This document shows, piece after piece, positions 31,934 to 42,513 of a DNA stretch of 64,000 nucleotides. The stretch is from Hordeum vulgare subsp. vulgare (Eukaryota > Streptophyta > Magnoliopsida > Poales > Poaceae). Made by a program: the position numbers and the translations under genes. Each line of letters begins with the position of its first letter. Positions within the stretch are counted from its first letter, which is position 1. The stretch covers positions 194,823,468-194,887,467 of the forward strand of contig NC_058522.1 in the NCBI RefSeq assembly GCF_904849725.1, given 5' to 3'. Under the pieces are notes generated by a model that made no database searches, was not told the DNA's origin, and saw nothing but the letters and a program-made list of their open reading frames with translations.

Positions 31934-32813
31934 GTAGAACCTCTTTGGTTATTTTTCTTATAGCCAGAAGTGTCTAAGAAAAATAAAATTCCTATTTTAG
32001 AATACTGTTATTTTCCTTCTTGTTGTGTGGCTTATTATGGTTATAACCAACGGTAGTTGACAAAGTAGACGAAGTGCTTGGAGTTGGAGCAAAAGCTTTT
32101 GAAGACCTCAAAGACTTTGTTGAGCCAGGCAAGCAGCCATTTGACCATGTCGATGAAACCATTTCTATGCATGTCATTGTAGCACTTTTGTTTTGTTGCA
32201 TTGAAAAGCATGTTGATGATGCGGTGACTGCCTTGCTAGGTTGGTCTCCAATGCATTTCTCGTTGATACTTGCATTGTGCATGACCCTACCTTCCGATGA
32301 GGGTTAAGCGGGTGGGAAGTAGCTAGGATGCTAAGTAATTGCTACGCAAGTGGGACGGGGATATGCATGAGATGGAAAACAGATGTTTACCAAATACCTT
32401 TTTGAAAACCCCATCAGATGCCACTAATGCCCTTGGGAGACGTTGAGCTAGGCAACCACTTGATAAAGAAGTGGTGTACCGGGGCAAGTTGTGCGTGTGG
32501 TTCCAAAAACGGATTAGATTTAAGATTTGTTGATCGTCCCAACCTTACATGTACAACCACGCTATCCCTATATCACAAGGGGCCTTGTTGATTACTTTGG
32601 TCGATGCTAGCAGAGAGTCTGCATTACTAGTGGCGAGAGAGCTAGAATCACTCTCTCGATACGGGGTCGTGCCAGGTAGGGCGACTATGGTTGTTTTTAC
32701 AGACATCGGGCACACCGTTGTGTCCCCTCATGGATAGTACTATGTTGAGCGAGTCATGTGATGTACATCATGAGGACGTGGGCCAACGAATGGACTCCCT
32801 GTTTAGTGTTATT

Positions 32814-33112
32814 TGTTAGACCTTTCAGCCTGAGCATTGATAGTTGTGGATGACACTAGGAGAGTTGGGACAATTTTCGTTGGTTTATTTCTCACACAAT
32901 GCCATGCCAACCTGAGGGGTTGGGGATACATATTTATAGGCTGCTAGCCAGCCAAGCATATGCTAAGATGCTAGTCTAAGATGCTGCTAAGATGCTAGTC
33001 TAAGATGCTATCCTAGCTGCCAGTCCTTGATGGTTAAGGATTCTATCCTAACAGCCACAAGGACCATGTGCTGCAGCCCCACAAAGACCCTAGTACATAG
33101 ACTTATCCATCA
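32814..33112 (-). repeat. 3' LTR of the Copia element
   Basis: 299 bp; holds an 11-bp expansion of a GATGCTAGTCTAA-type microrepeat compared with the 5' LTR. Confidence 0.95.
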
Positions 33113-33121
33113 TTCTCCCCC
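33113..33121 (-). promoter_or_regulatory. Copia polypurine tract
   Basis: GGGGGAGAA on the minus strand, directly before the 3' LTR. The RNase H stop codon touches it. Confidence 0.85.
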
Positions 33122-33867
33122 TAAGTCTTGTACGTCGTCTTGTGGGAGAGTCGAATCATCCCGATCCTGGAGCAGAGTTCGAGGAGCTTGATCCTCCCAA
33201 GAGGCTTGGTGAGCAGGTCTGCGAGCTGGTCCGTGGTGTTGATGTAGCTCGCCTCGATGCTCCCTTCTTCCAAACAGCTTCGGATGAAGTGATACCTCGG
33301 TCGGATGTGCTTGCTCCGTTCGTGGAAAACGGGGTTCTTTGCCAGGGCCAGGGCGGACTTGCTGTCCACCAGGAGCTGCACCGCTCTAGTGTCTCGGACG
33401 AGGAGATCACCAAGCAGTCGAGCGAGCCAGAGCGCCTGAGTGCAGGCGGTGGAGGCCGCTATGTACTCGGCCTCACAACTGGACAGGGCCACCACCTGCT
33501 GCTTGACCGATTGCCAGCTCACGAGACACTTGCCGAGGAAGAAGAGGATCCCGCTCGTGCTCTTGCTGGTGTCGATGTCGCCGACGTGGTCGCTGTCGCT
33601 GTACCCGACGAAGTGTGCCGCCCCCGGACACCTAGGGTAGTGGAGGCCGTGGTCGAGGGTCCCTGCCACGTAGCGGACGATCCTCTTCACTGCCTGCTGG
33701 TGCTCCGACGTCGGTCTCTCCATGAACCGACTGACATAGCCGACAGAGAATGCCAAGTCCGGCCGTGTGTGGGCGAGGTAGCGAAGGCTCCCCACAAGGC
33801 GTCGGTACTGCGTAGCGTCCACTTCCTCCGTCGTGCTGTCACGGCTCAATTTCAGCCTCTCCTCCAT
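33121..33867 (-). pseudogene. Copia RNase H and end of reverse transcriptase
   Basis: Frame reads RRLVGSLRYLAHTRPDLAF and YSDSDHVGD, CLVSWQSVKQ, SSCEAEYIA and LLVDSKSALALAKNPVFHERSKHI, the classic Copia RNase H with its Asp/Glu residues. It ends with TAG at 33121-33123. It is out of frame with the main reverse transcriptase piece by a break near 33900. Confidence 0.9.
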
Positions 33868-35308
33868 CGGAGTGAGAGCTGGGTGGCAGTCGATGAGCCC
33901 AGCAGCTCAACGATGCGCTTGGCATAGGCGGACTGTCGAAGGCGATCCCGGAGTGATCCTGGTGCACCTCGATCCCTAGATAGAAGGAGAGGAGCCCCAG
34001 ATCACTCATCTGGAAGGTGGCCTTCATGTCTTCCTTGAACGCCGCCACCTCTGCATTTTTTATGTCGGTGATCACCAAGTCGTCAACATAGACGCCCACC
34101 AGCAGGGCATTTCCTCCACTGCCCTGTCGGTAGACGGCCGCCTCATGCGGGCTTTGCTCGAAGCCCATCTTCTTTAGCGTGGAGTCCAGCTTGGCGTTCC
34201 ATCCCCTAGGTGCCTGCCGTAGGCCATAGAGAGCCTTACGCAGGCGGAGTACCTTGCCCTCCTGGCCGGGGACCGCAAATCCTGGTGGCTGATGCACGTA
34301 GACTTCCTCCTTCAAGTCGTCGTTGAGGAATGCCGACTTGACATCCATGTAATGGACACGCCAGACCTCCTGGGCAGCTAACGCAAGGAGAAGTCGCACG
34401 GACTCCATCCGTGCCACGGGAGCGAAAATGTCGTCGAAGTCGACTCCTTCCTGCTGCAAGAAGCCTCGGGCCACCAAGCGAGCCTTGTGCTTGATGATGG
34501 CGCCGGCTCCATCCCTCTTCAGCTTGAACACCCACTTAAGGGTGATTGCGCGGTGACCACGAGGGAGGTCAGCGAGCTCCCAGGTGCGGTTCTGCTCGAC
34601 CGCATCCATCTCCAACTGCATCGCGGCGCGCCATGCCGCGTCTCTCTCGGCCTCTGCAAAGGACCGAGGTTCGCCGTCCTCACACGCGAGTTGTAGCTGC
34701 GCCTCCAGGTCGCGTGGCACCAGTCCCGGCACCGGCTGGTCGCCGAGTAGATTATCCATCGTACGATACCGCAGCGGTTCGCCGCCATGATACGCGTCGA
34801 TGCGCTCCTCGACATGAGTGAGCGCGGAAGCGAACTTCATCGGGTTGTGCTCTGCGTGAGCTGGTGCTGATGAAGACGAGCCCGGAGTGGTGACTGTCGG
34901 GGCTGAGTATGCGGCGTCGCCGGTTGTGGTGTCGTCGGCGTAGCAGGCACCGGAGTCGATGGAGTTTTGGAGCTGGGGTAGACGTGCTCGGCGAAGAGGA
35001 GCTGCTTGCTCCCCCGGCTTCCTTGAAGTGGACGTACTCGACAATGAAGTCGTCATACATCGGCGTCGAGCCGTCGTCCACCGCCTTGTCCCATTTCCAC
35101 CCTCGCCCTTCGTTGAACACGACGTCTCGCGTCGTGCGCACACGCTGTGTCTTTGGGTCGAGGATGCGATAGGCCTTTGAGCCCTCCGCGTAGCCGATGA
35201 AGACTCCCGGAGTACTCCTGTCGTCGAGCTTGCCGATGTGGCCGAGCTCCTTGGCGAACGCAAGGCAGCCAAAGACCCGTAAGTGGGAGACCGCCGACTT
35301 CCGCCCAT
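33839..35308 (-). pseudogene. Copia reverse transcriptase
   Basis: Carries WELADLPRG, WVFKLKRD, KARLVARGFLQQEGVDFDD, FAPVARMESVR, the catalytic MDVKSAFLND and YVDDLVI, and LYGLRQAPRGW. Those motifs are uninterrupted. The N-terminal extension before about 34990 is in the wrong frame relative to the integrase tail. In an active element it copies the RNA genome inside gag particles. Confidence 0.9.
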
Positions 35309-36147
35309 GCCAGGCCTCGTACGGCGTCCTGCCGTCGAGTGCCTTAGTAGGCGAGCGGTTGAGGATGTAGACGGCCGTTAGAACCGCCTCTCCCCAAAAA
35401 ACAGCCGGCATCCCTCTCTGCTTGAGGAGAGCCCGAGCCATCCCCACAACCGTCTGGTTGCGCAGCTCGACGACGCCGTTTTGCTGCGGGTTATACGGCA
35501 CGGAGTAGTGGCGCTGGATGCCCTCATCAGCGCAGTACGATGCGAATTCAGCCGCCGTTGTCAGTGCGCAACACGCGCAGTTTGCGGCCGCTCTCCGCCT
35601 CCACAGCAACCTGCGCGCGCCTGATGGCGTCTGCCGCCTCTCCCTTACTGCCGAGGACCATCACCCACATGTAGCAAGAGAGGTCGTCGACGAGCAGCAG
35701 GAAGTAGCGTCGACCTCCTGGTGTGGCTGGCGTCACCGGGCCGCACAGATCTCCGTGCACGAGCTCCAGCCTCTCCTTGGCCCGAAAACTCGCCTGCTGG
35801 GGAAAGGGGAGTCGTCTCTGCTTCGTCAGCACGCAGATGTCGCAGAACTACTCCACATGGTCGAGGCATGGCAGGCCTCGCACCATCTCCGTGGCACTTA
35901 GACGCTTCAGGGCCTCGAAATGAAGGTGCCCAAAGCGCTCCTGCCATTGCCACGCCTCGTCGTCCTGACGGACAGCGAGACAGACCGGTTGTGCCACCTG
36001 CACATCAAGGACGTAGAGTCGATTTTCACCTCTGGGTACCTTGGCGAGAAGGCGACGTTGGCGATCCCAGATGCGTAGGACCCCATGCTCAATCAGCACA
36101 CGTTAGCCGTTCTCATCCAGCCGTCCCAAGCTGATGATGGAGTTCCT
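34990..36147 (-). pseudogene. Copia integrase
   Basis: Starts with the zinc-binding region (WQERFGHLHFEALKRLSA, later CDICVLTKQRR), interrupted by an in-frame TAG at 35848-35850, and includes the core (VHGDLCGPV, RTDNGG, then NPQQNGVVELRNQTV). A frame break near 35555 separates the second catalytic Asp region from the PQQNGVVE block, and a TAA lies near 36102. A further break precedes the reverse transcriptase. Integrates cDNA in functional relatives. Confidence 0.9.
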
Positions 36148-37769
36148 TAGCGCGGGGATGTAGTAGACACCGGTGAGCAGCCGGTGCTCTCCCGTCTTGG
36201 TGGTGAAGATGACGGAGCCGACGCCCTTAATTTCCACAGCAGAGCATCCCCAAACTTGACGGAGCCTCGCGCGTCGGAGTCGAGCTCGGCGAAGAATTCC
36301 CTTCGACCGGTCATGTGGTGGGTGGCGCCGGTATCAAGGCACCACCCGGCAGTCTTGTCCATCCCGGAGCCATCGCCGAGAAGAGTGTGTGCTTTTGGCT
36401 CGTCGAGGTGGAGGAGAGCCTTTGCGACTGGTGTCGCTGAAGGTAGCTCGATGATTGCATGTGCCATGAACAGAGTCGTCTCCTCCTCCGCCGCCTGTGC
36501 GACGTGAGCCTGGCCTTGTCGTGGTTGTCGACACTCATTGGCCCAATGGCCAAGCCGGCCACAATTGTGGCAACTGTTGTCCTGTGCCGGCTTGGGCTTG
36601 CCAGAGGCGCCGTCCTTGGCGCCTCCGCGGGCGTCACCTTCGGCACGTCCTTGTGCCTTGCCTGGGGGGCCTCTTCGCGCCTTGTGCTGCTTGCCGCGCT
36701 TGCGGCCTCCCGTCGTGGAAGAAGGCTCCCCCTTCCTGTCACCAAGGTTGGCATCCCACTGCTCCTGAGTTAGGAGCAGCTTCCCGCCGGTGGTGATGGG
36801 CCCCGAGAGAGGTTGTGGCTCGTCGGTGTCAACGACCTTGAGGCGACCTATCGCCTCCTCGATCGTCATCGTGGAGAGGTCCAGCAAAGACTCGGTCGAG
36901 CGAGCCATCTGCTTGTACTTCTCGGGAATGCACCGGAAAAGCTTCTAGACAGCTCTCTCCTCGGTGTAGGTGGCATCACCGAACTTCACCATCTTCTGCA
37001 GCAGAGTGTTGAGACGGAGAGCAAAGTCATCAAAATCCTCACCTGGCTTGAAGGCCAGGCTCTCCCACTCCTTAAGAAGTGCCTGCAGTGTGGATTTCCG
37101 AGCACGGTCGCTGCCGATGCGTGCCGCGGCGATGGCGTCCCAAGCCTCCTTGGCAATCCGCTTGTTGGAAAGCGAGAACTGCATCTCGAGCGGGACTGCG
37201 GCGATGAGGGCGTCCAGCGCCCGTCGATCCTCTTGGTGGTCGACGTTGCTGTCCTGGACTGCCTCCCACAGGCGCCGCACCTGGAGCCTGATCTTCATGA
37301 TCGCGGCCCACTCGACGTAGTTGGTTTTAGTGAGGGTAGGCCACCCAACACTGGGACCAACATCCCTGACCACAGTTCGGACCTCGTAGAGGCCGCGGTC
37401 CTAGTCGTTGCAACCGCCGTCGTCGTGTGCACCTCCACCTGGAGCGCGGGTGTGCTCGGCTGCCCACTGCGCCGTCCGCTCTTGCGCCACTTTGGCGCGG
37501 TCTGCGTCAGCGTCAGCGTCCGCAGGCACGGAGCCGTTGGAGTTGCCGGAGCCGCCGCAGAGTGCCTTGGCATCCGCCGTAGCCTCACGTGCGGCCTCCG
37601 CTGCTGCTGCTTCTACCTCCGCTCTGGCTGCAGCCAGCCTCGACACCCTTGCTGCCGCAGCAGCGGCTGCTACAGCTGCTCGCTCACGCTTCTCTGCCAC
37701 GGCGCGCTCGGCCTCATGCCGGCGCCGTATGCTCGAGGTAGCCGTGTGCTGAGAGCGACCTGCAGACAT
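36147..37769 (-). pseudogene. Copia gag and protease
   Basis: ATG at 37769 begins an Ala/Glu-rich coiled coil, followed by a UBN2-type gag region (TNYVEWAAIMKIRL, PGEDFDDFALRLNTLL), a basic linker, the CCHC knuckle CHNCGRLGHWANEC (about 36533-36574) and the protease motif LDTGATHHM (about 36310-36345). Two TAG codons (37401-37403, 36945-36947) interrupt one otherwise continuous frame. A frame break near 36240 ends the protease region. Confidence 0.9.
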
Positions 37770-37948
37770 GGCTCACTGCAGGGGGGCTGTTGCGTGAAGA
37801 GGAGGTTGTTTCTGACGAGCTGCTGCTCGACAGTCCGGAGGGAGGGAGGTAACCAGGGGCAGTCGGAGCAGCTGCCGCTACCGGCTTAGGCTGCTCAGCT
37901 CCCAGTGAGAGAGGTGAGCAGGAAATGTTGAGGGTACAAGATAACTAG

Positions 37949-37960
37949 GCTCTGATACCA
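37949..37960 (-). promoter_or_regulatory. Copia primer-binding site
   Basis: TGGTATCAGAGC on the minus strand, two bases from the 5' LTR; complementary to the 3' end of initiator tRNA-Met. Confidence 0.9.
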
Positions 37961-37962
37961 CT

Positions 37963-38250
37963 TGTTAGACCTTTCAGCCTAAGCATTGATAGTTGTGGAT
38001 GACACTAGGAGGGTTGGGACAATTTTCGTTGGTTTATTTCTCACACAATGCCATGCCAACCTGAGGGGTTGGGGATACATATTTATAGGCTGCTAGCCAG
38101 CCAAGCATATGCTAAGATGCTAGTCTAAGATGCTAGTCTAAGATGCTATCCTAACTGCCAGTCCTTGATGGTCAAGGACTCTATCCTAACAGCCACAAGG
38201 ACCATGTGCTGCAGCCCGACAAAGACCCTAGTACATAGACTTATCCATCA
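37963..38250 (-). repeat. 5' LTR of the Copia element
   Basis: 288 bp; promoter-bearing copy for minus-strand transcription. A TATTTATAG stretch in both LTRs is a plausible TATA region. Confidence 0.95.
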
Positions 38251-39083
38251 GTTATTAAGGAAAAGAACATTGTTCGGGTGCTTACCCGGGTATGTAACAT
38301 ACCGCGAATCATGGATGACACAAAAGTTCCCAGAGTCTTGTGGGTTAAGTGTGTAGCCTCTACAGAGTGTAAACTATTCGAATAGTCGTGTCCACAGTCA
38401 AGGACAGTTGGGTGGTCCTGCTTAAACTATGTCCAGATGTTTTCAGAAAACTTGGTGTGTGTGTGACAAAGAGATTCTTGAGCTAAGTCGGGTGACTTGA
38501 TGAGATGATTAAACTGGAGTTGTTCATACTCTGTTATATTGATATATGTAACCTGATCATATGAATATGTGTACTTGTTGATGCATGCTTTACAAAATGA
38601 TAGGACATGATATTGCATTCAAAACTAGTTTTCGCAAAAATACCTACTCAGTGTTATATCATGCATTGTTTACCTTGCTCCAAACATGAGTTGCTTGTGA
38701 ATACATTCAAAGTACTCATTGTCTTGCCACTAGTTATTTAATTGGCCAGGCATGAGAGAACAGGATATGATGAGGAGTACCATGATGACGAACGTGCGAG
38801 CTAGGACGCTTCCCAGTCAGAATGCCTGTAGGTTTAAGGTTGATGGCATGGGTCCACGCTATCGATGAAGATTTCCGCTCCGAGTTTGTGATTGGTGTTT
38901 TGGCCTCCCTGGCCCTATCTATAAAAGACTTGCCATAGCGGTCAAATTTATGTAAAACGGAACGTAATGGATGTAAGGCTCTTGTTATTCACTTGTTGTG
39001 TGTTCAGTGAGCATTGATCTCTGGGATCACTATACACGTGCATTCGATGACTTCGACTTATGATTTGGGGTCCCCACACTATC

Positions 39084-40011
39084 ATATAGGGTAGTCCGGA
39101 TGAACTGATGTCACAATAGAAGAATAGAACCAAGGAATCTTCAACAACTTACCGGGCAATAAGGAGAAATGAAGAAATCGCTTGACGACGAAAGTGTGCT
39201 TAACCAGATTTGTTAGTTGTTGTTTTTCAGAAATGAAAACTTTCCTTATCAAAGAGGGGTCAGGGGGCTGGAAGAAAAAAAAGAAAGAGTGGCCCGCCAA
39301 ACTAGAGTCGGCTCAACATGAAATCAAGCATGGTGTGATAGTCTTCTTTTGGAGCTCCTCTCCATTCTTCAGAGTAATATCACACAATGTGTCCAGAATT
39401 TGGGCAGGTCAGCGAAGAGACGGGACACTATTGTCCCGGACTACTTGGACTAGTCTACTAGGACTCGGGGAAAAGACTTTTTTGTGATAGGATGAGAGAT
39501 CAAGTACAATGTTCGGAATCTCCGGATCTATGCTTATTTTCAACTCCCAGAAGCATTTGGATGCCAAAACAGCAAAACAAGACATGGGATGTTCAATTTG
39601 AAGCACATAAAAAATACAAGTTTGCAACCCTTACCAAAATTTGTTAACTTCGGTTATTGTTGGCTTCCATTTGGTTTGTGGCCAAAGACGGACTACGACT
39701 CCCATTCCATTGGCAATGTTGTTGATTTTTTTGGTAAGACGTGACCAATTAATAGCAACCAATTTGATCACCAAAGTTTGGTAATACCAGTCGTTATCAA
39801 GCTTTGGTTTTCACATAAACCAAAAACATGAAAACTAGTGTAAGTGAATTAATAAGTAGACCTTCATTGCGCAAGTTAGGCCAAAGGAAAGACTCACCAC
39901 AAAATTAGGTTCTCGTGCATTAAACCAAACAGGCCCATGTCACCACTAAACACAATGGAAACAACCCTGTTTGGTTATCGAGTTGGTGAACAGAAGTGTC
40001 CTACTGATGTA
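39084..40011. other. Intronic stretch without recognised features
   Basis: No element or gene identified. The 3' part is AT-rich single-copy-like sequence. Confidence 0.5.
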
Positions 40012-40092
40012 CTACCTCCGTCCCAAATTATAAGACATTTTGGTAGGCTATTTTAGCCTACCAGAACATCTTATAATTTGGAACAGAGGAAG
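40012..40092. mobile_element. Very short Stowaway MITE (81 bp)
   Basis: Starts CTACCTCCGTCCCAAATTAT, ends ATAATTTGGAACAGAGGAAG, TA on both sides (40010-40011, 40093-40094). Almost the whole element is one hairpin, with GGTAGGCTA and TAGCCTACC in the centre. Confidence 0.85.
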
Positions 40093-40189
40093 TATCTATC
40101 ATCAAACTGGTTGCAAATCTATTCAAATAGCTCGTTCTCAATGCAGTCACAGCACAGGAAAACAAACTACAGGAAAAAATATAGTCGTA

Positions 40190-40601
40190 TGTCAGGATCA
40201 CCTCCCCTGTTCCTACGTGTCAGATGTACCAGGGGAAGTCGATCTACCATCCAACGGCTGGGAGGAGGAGATACCGGTTCGGTCCGTGAACAAGCTACAC
40301 CGCTGATCGTGCATCCAACGGCTATGCTGAACTCCCGCACCGATGTTCACTTTCAGACAAGGCGCACTAGCTTCCTTTCCTTTCCTTTGCTGCTTTTAGT
40401 GAGCTGGCTTATAAATGCCTCTCATACCAGCCCTTAGAGGCATGTAAAATATGTACGCGTACAAACCCTAAGCCGTCTGTGGCGAGCTCTACCTACTTTC
40501 CCCAATTTCCAAGCAATAGAAACCCTCCCCGAGCTAATCTAGTTCTCTGAATTCGGTTGCCGATGAGTGTTTCCGATTTCGTCAGTAGCTAGAGCCTGAC
40601 A
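40190..40601 (+). repeat. 5' LTR of the chromovirus
   Basis: 412 bp. TTATAAATGCC near 40410 is a plausible TATA box. Confidence 0.95.
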
Positions 40602-40602
40602 A

Positions 40603-40617
40603 TTGGTATCTAGAGCC
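40603..40617 (+). promoter_or_regulatory. Chromovirus primer-binding site
   Basis: TTGGTATCTAGAGCC just after the 5' LTR; similar to the initiator tRNA-Met complement (TGGTATCAGAGC) with a small difference. Confidence 0.7.
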
Positions 40618-40871
40618 ACTCGATTTTTCGGCCGGGGGTGCAGCGGAGAAGAAAGGAGAGCTCAAGCTTCTCGCCATGATTCAGATCCAGATCCAGAAGA
40701 AGGTAATCATATCAATTCCCACCACCCACCCTGTTTTTGAGCAGCGCCATGACTGGCCAAGTAGACTCAATTGTTACGGCAGATCTGCAGTTAGCATCGT
40801 TAGAATTGGATATCAAGACCCTGTAGAACAACAGAGAAGAGGATCGAAAAGAGTTTCATGAGTTCAGGACG

Positions 40872-42486
40872 ATGGTGAACAAGAATTTTGTCACGATGCA
40901 AGGTAATTTCGACAAGATCCAGGAGAATTTCAGAAAGTTGTTGATGGATCATGGTTCTGAAGAAGAGCAACTTGAGTGCTCTGAGCAAGGTAGTGCACAG
41001 AAGAAAGTTGAGGAGGTCCACTCGCTTGTAGTCCCTGCAGGCATGCCGAAGCAATTGGTACATTTTACACCACCTTCAGTACATGGCCAGGAGAAGGAAG
41101 CACCAGTGGTAGCAGGCACAGCTATGTTGAGGGATCACACAGGAAAGGAGCTTAATTTAGATGGTACAAACAAAGCCCCATATAGGCATCCTAACTTCAT
41201 CAGCAACAAAAATGAGGGACAGCAAGCAGCTGGGCATCAACAACACTTGCAGCTTAAACTATCCTCCCTTTCAATGAAATGAAACGCAGAAACGCAGAGT
41301 CTTTGCGTTTTCTCGAAAAAAACAACACTTGCAGTTGCAACCAGTGGATACAAGGGATAATTGAAGAATGGCCTGATGGGCAGAGACACAGACAATATTC
41401 ACCTTCTGACAGTAGAAGACCTGTTCTCACAGTGAAGCCTGCAAAGCTGAACATTTCTGAGTTTGAAGGAGTGGATCCTGAAGCTTGGATTCAGAATTTG
41501 GACCAATACTTTGCTGCTGCAAGAACTACAATTGAGCATAGAACAGAATTGGCAGTTTCTTACTTAAAAGGGCCAGTTGTTAAGTGGTGGAGAGGAACAG
41601 GGTATGCTCCTAACAATGTACCCTGGCACAAGTTCTGCTCTTACCTTTCTGACAGATTTGCTGTTGACTCTGCTTGTGATATAGTGAGTTCATTCCATGT
41701 AGTGCATCAAACTTCCACCTTGTCAGCTATATTGAACAGTTTGAGCACTTAATGAATGTTATGAGAAGAGAGAACCCTGGAATACCAGATAGTTACTATG
41801 TAACTAGTTTTGTGGCTGGCCTGAATATTTACATCAAGAGCCATGTGGAGTGCTTTAAACCTAAGGATATGCCTATGTGGTATGCTAGAAGAATGGAGAA
41901 GATTCAGCCACCAGTACAAGTGGTGCCAGCTAAGAATTATGTGCCACAGCCTAGGAGGCAGGTTACCTTTGAACAACCAAAAATTGAGGGAAGTGCTGCA
42001 GTGCAAAATAGGAATGCAGTAATCCAACTTGCCAAACAGAATCAGGTTTGCTACAAATGTAGGGAACCTTGGGTCCCAGGGCACAGGCAAGTGTGCAAAA
42101 TGAGTCAGAAAGCACAGATACAAGCTCTGCAGGCACAGGAGGAGGAAGTTCCTGAAACCATTTATGTTACTGATTTTGCTGATCCAGAGCTTGATAACAT
42201 GGACCAGTGCCAAGCTGAGACAATTCTACAATTATCTATGCATGCAGCTATGGGGATTGGAGCTGTCAAAAATACCTTTGTCCTAACAATCAAGGTGGGA
42301 AACACTTCTGCTATAGCCTTGGTAGACAGTGGCAGCACATCTACTTTTGTATCTCCAGAAATGGCAGCCCAGCTCCAAGTTAAAACCAAGTCTACCCCTA
42401 GAGTGAAAGTGGCTGTAGCTAGTGGAGAAGTATTGTGGAGTGAATCCATGGTGCAAGATTGTAGGTATGAGATTCAGGGTAAGTAG
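40872..42486 (+). pseudogene. Chromovirus gag and protease
   Basis: Pieces at 40872-41238, 41322-41752 and 41752-42486. They hold a coiled-coil N-terminus, the retrotransposon gag region (WIQNLDQYFAAA, VKWWRG, FCSYLSDRF), a CCHC-like knuckle (CYKCREPWVPGHRQVC, about 42049-42096) and the protease motif VDSGS at 42322-42336. Breaks: a 68-bp LINE-tail insertion at 41253, a frame change near 41740 and a TAG at 42484-42486. Confidence 0.9.
41253..41320 (+). mobile_element. 68-bp extreme 5'-truncated LINE insertion
   Basis: The insert ends CAATGAAATGAAACGCAGAA ... TCTCGAAAAA, matching the 3' tail of the LINE that ends at 20884. It is flanked by a perfect 14-bp duplication, AACAACACTTGCAG (41239-41252, 41321-41334). 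This is the standard signature of target-primed reverse transcription that aborted early. It interrupts the chromovirus gag. Confidence 0.9.
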
Positions 42487-42513
42487 TTTACTGACAGTTT
42501 CAGAGTTCTGCAG

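Larger units (their letters stand above)
32814..38250 (-). mobile_element. Copia LTR retrotransposon, full length but inactivated
   Basis: Two LTRs (32814-33112, 37963-38250), start TGTTAGACC and end TTATCCATCA. A direct repeat GTTATT flanks it (32808-32813, 38251-38256). On the minus strand the order is primer site, gag, protease, integrase, reverse transcriptase, RNase H and polypurine tract, the Copia order. The LTRs differ at about six positions plus an 11-bp length change. It is inserted in the solo LTR and is therefore younger than that LTR. Confidence 0.95.
28913..39078 (+). mobile_element. Solo LTR (about 4.7 kb) of a long-LTR retrotransposon, split by a Copia element
   Basis: Begins TGTCACACCC and ends GGGGTCCCCACA. 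The 5-bp duplication CTATC flanks it exactly (28908-28912, 39079-39083). No internal domains or second LTR are present, so it is best read as a solo LTR left by LTR-LTR recombination. Subtracting the Copia insertion and one target copy leaves about 4,723 bp. It contains a GC-rich island (about 30200-31150), a degenerate repeat of about 150 bp and two C15 tracts. Frames in the island are low-complexity and probably not genes. Confidence 0.85.

Noticed and set aside
33142..33927. Plus-strand open frame of 261 codons
   Set aside because: Antisense to the Copia RNase H, which has clear family motifs on the minus strand.
36813..37889. Plus-strand open frame of 358 codons
   Set aside because: Antisense shadow of the Copia gag; composition and position mirror the real minus-strand frame.
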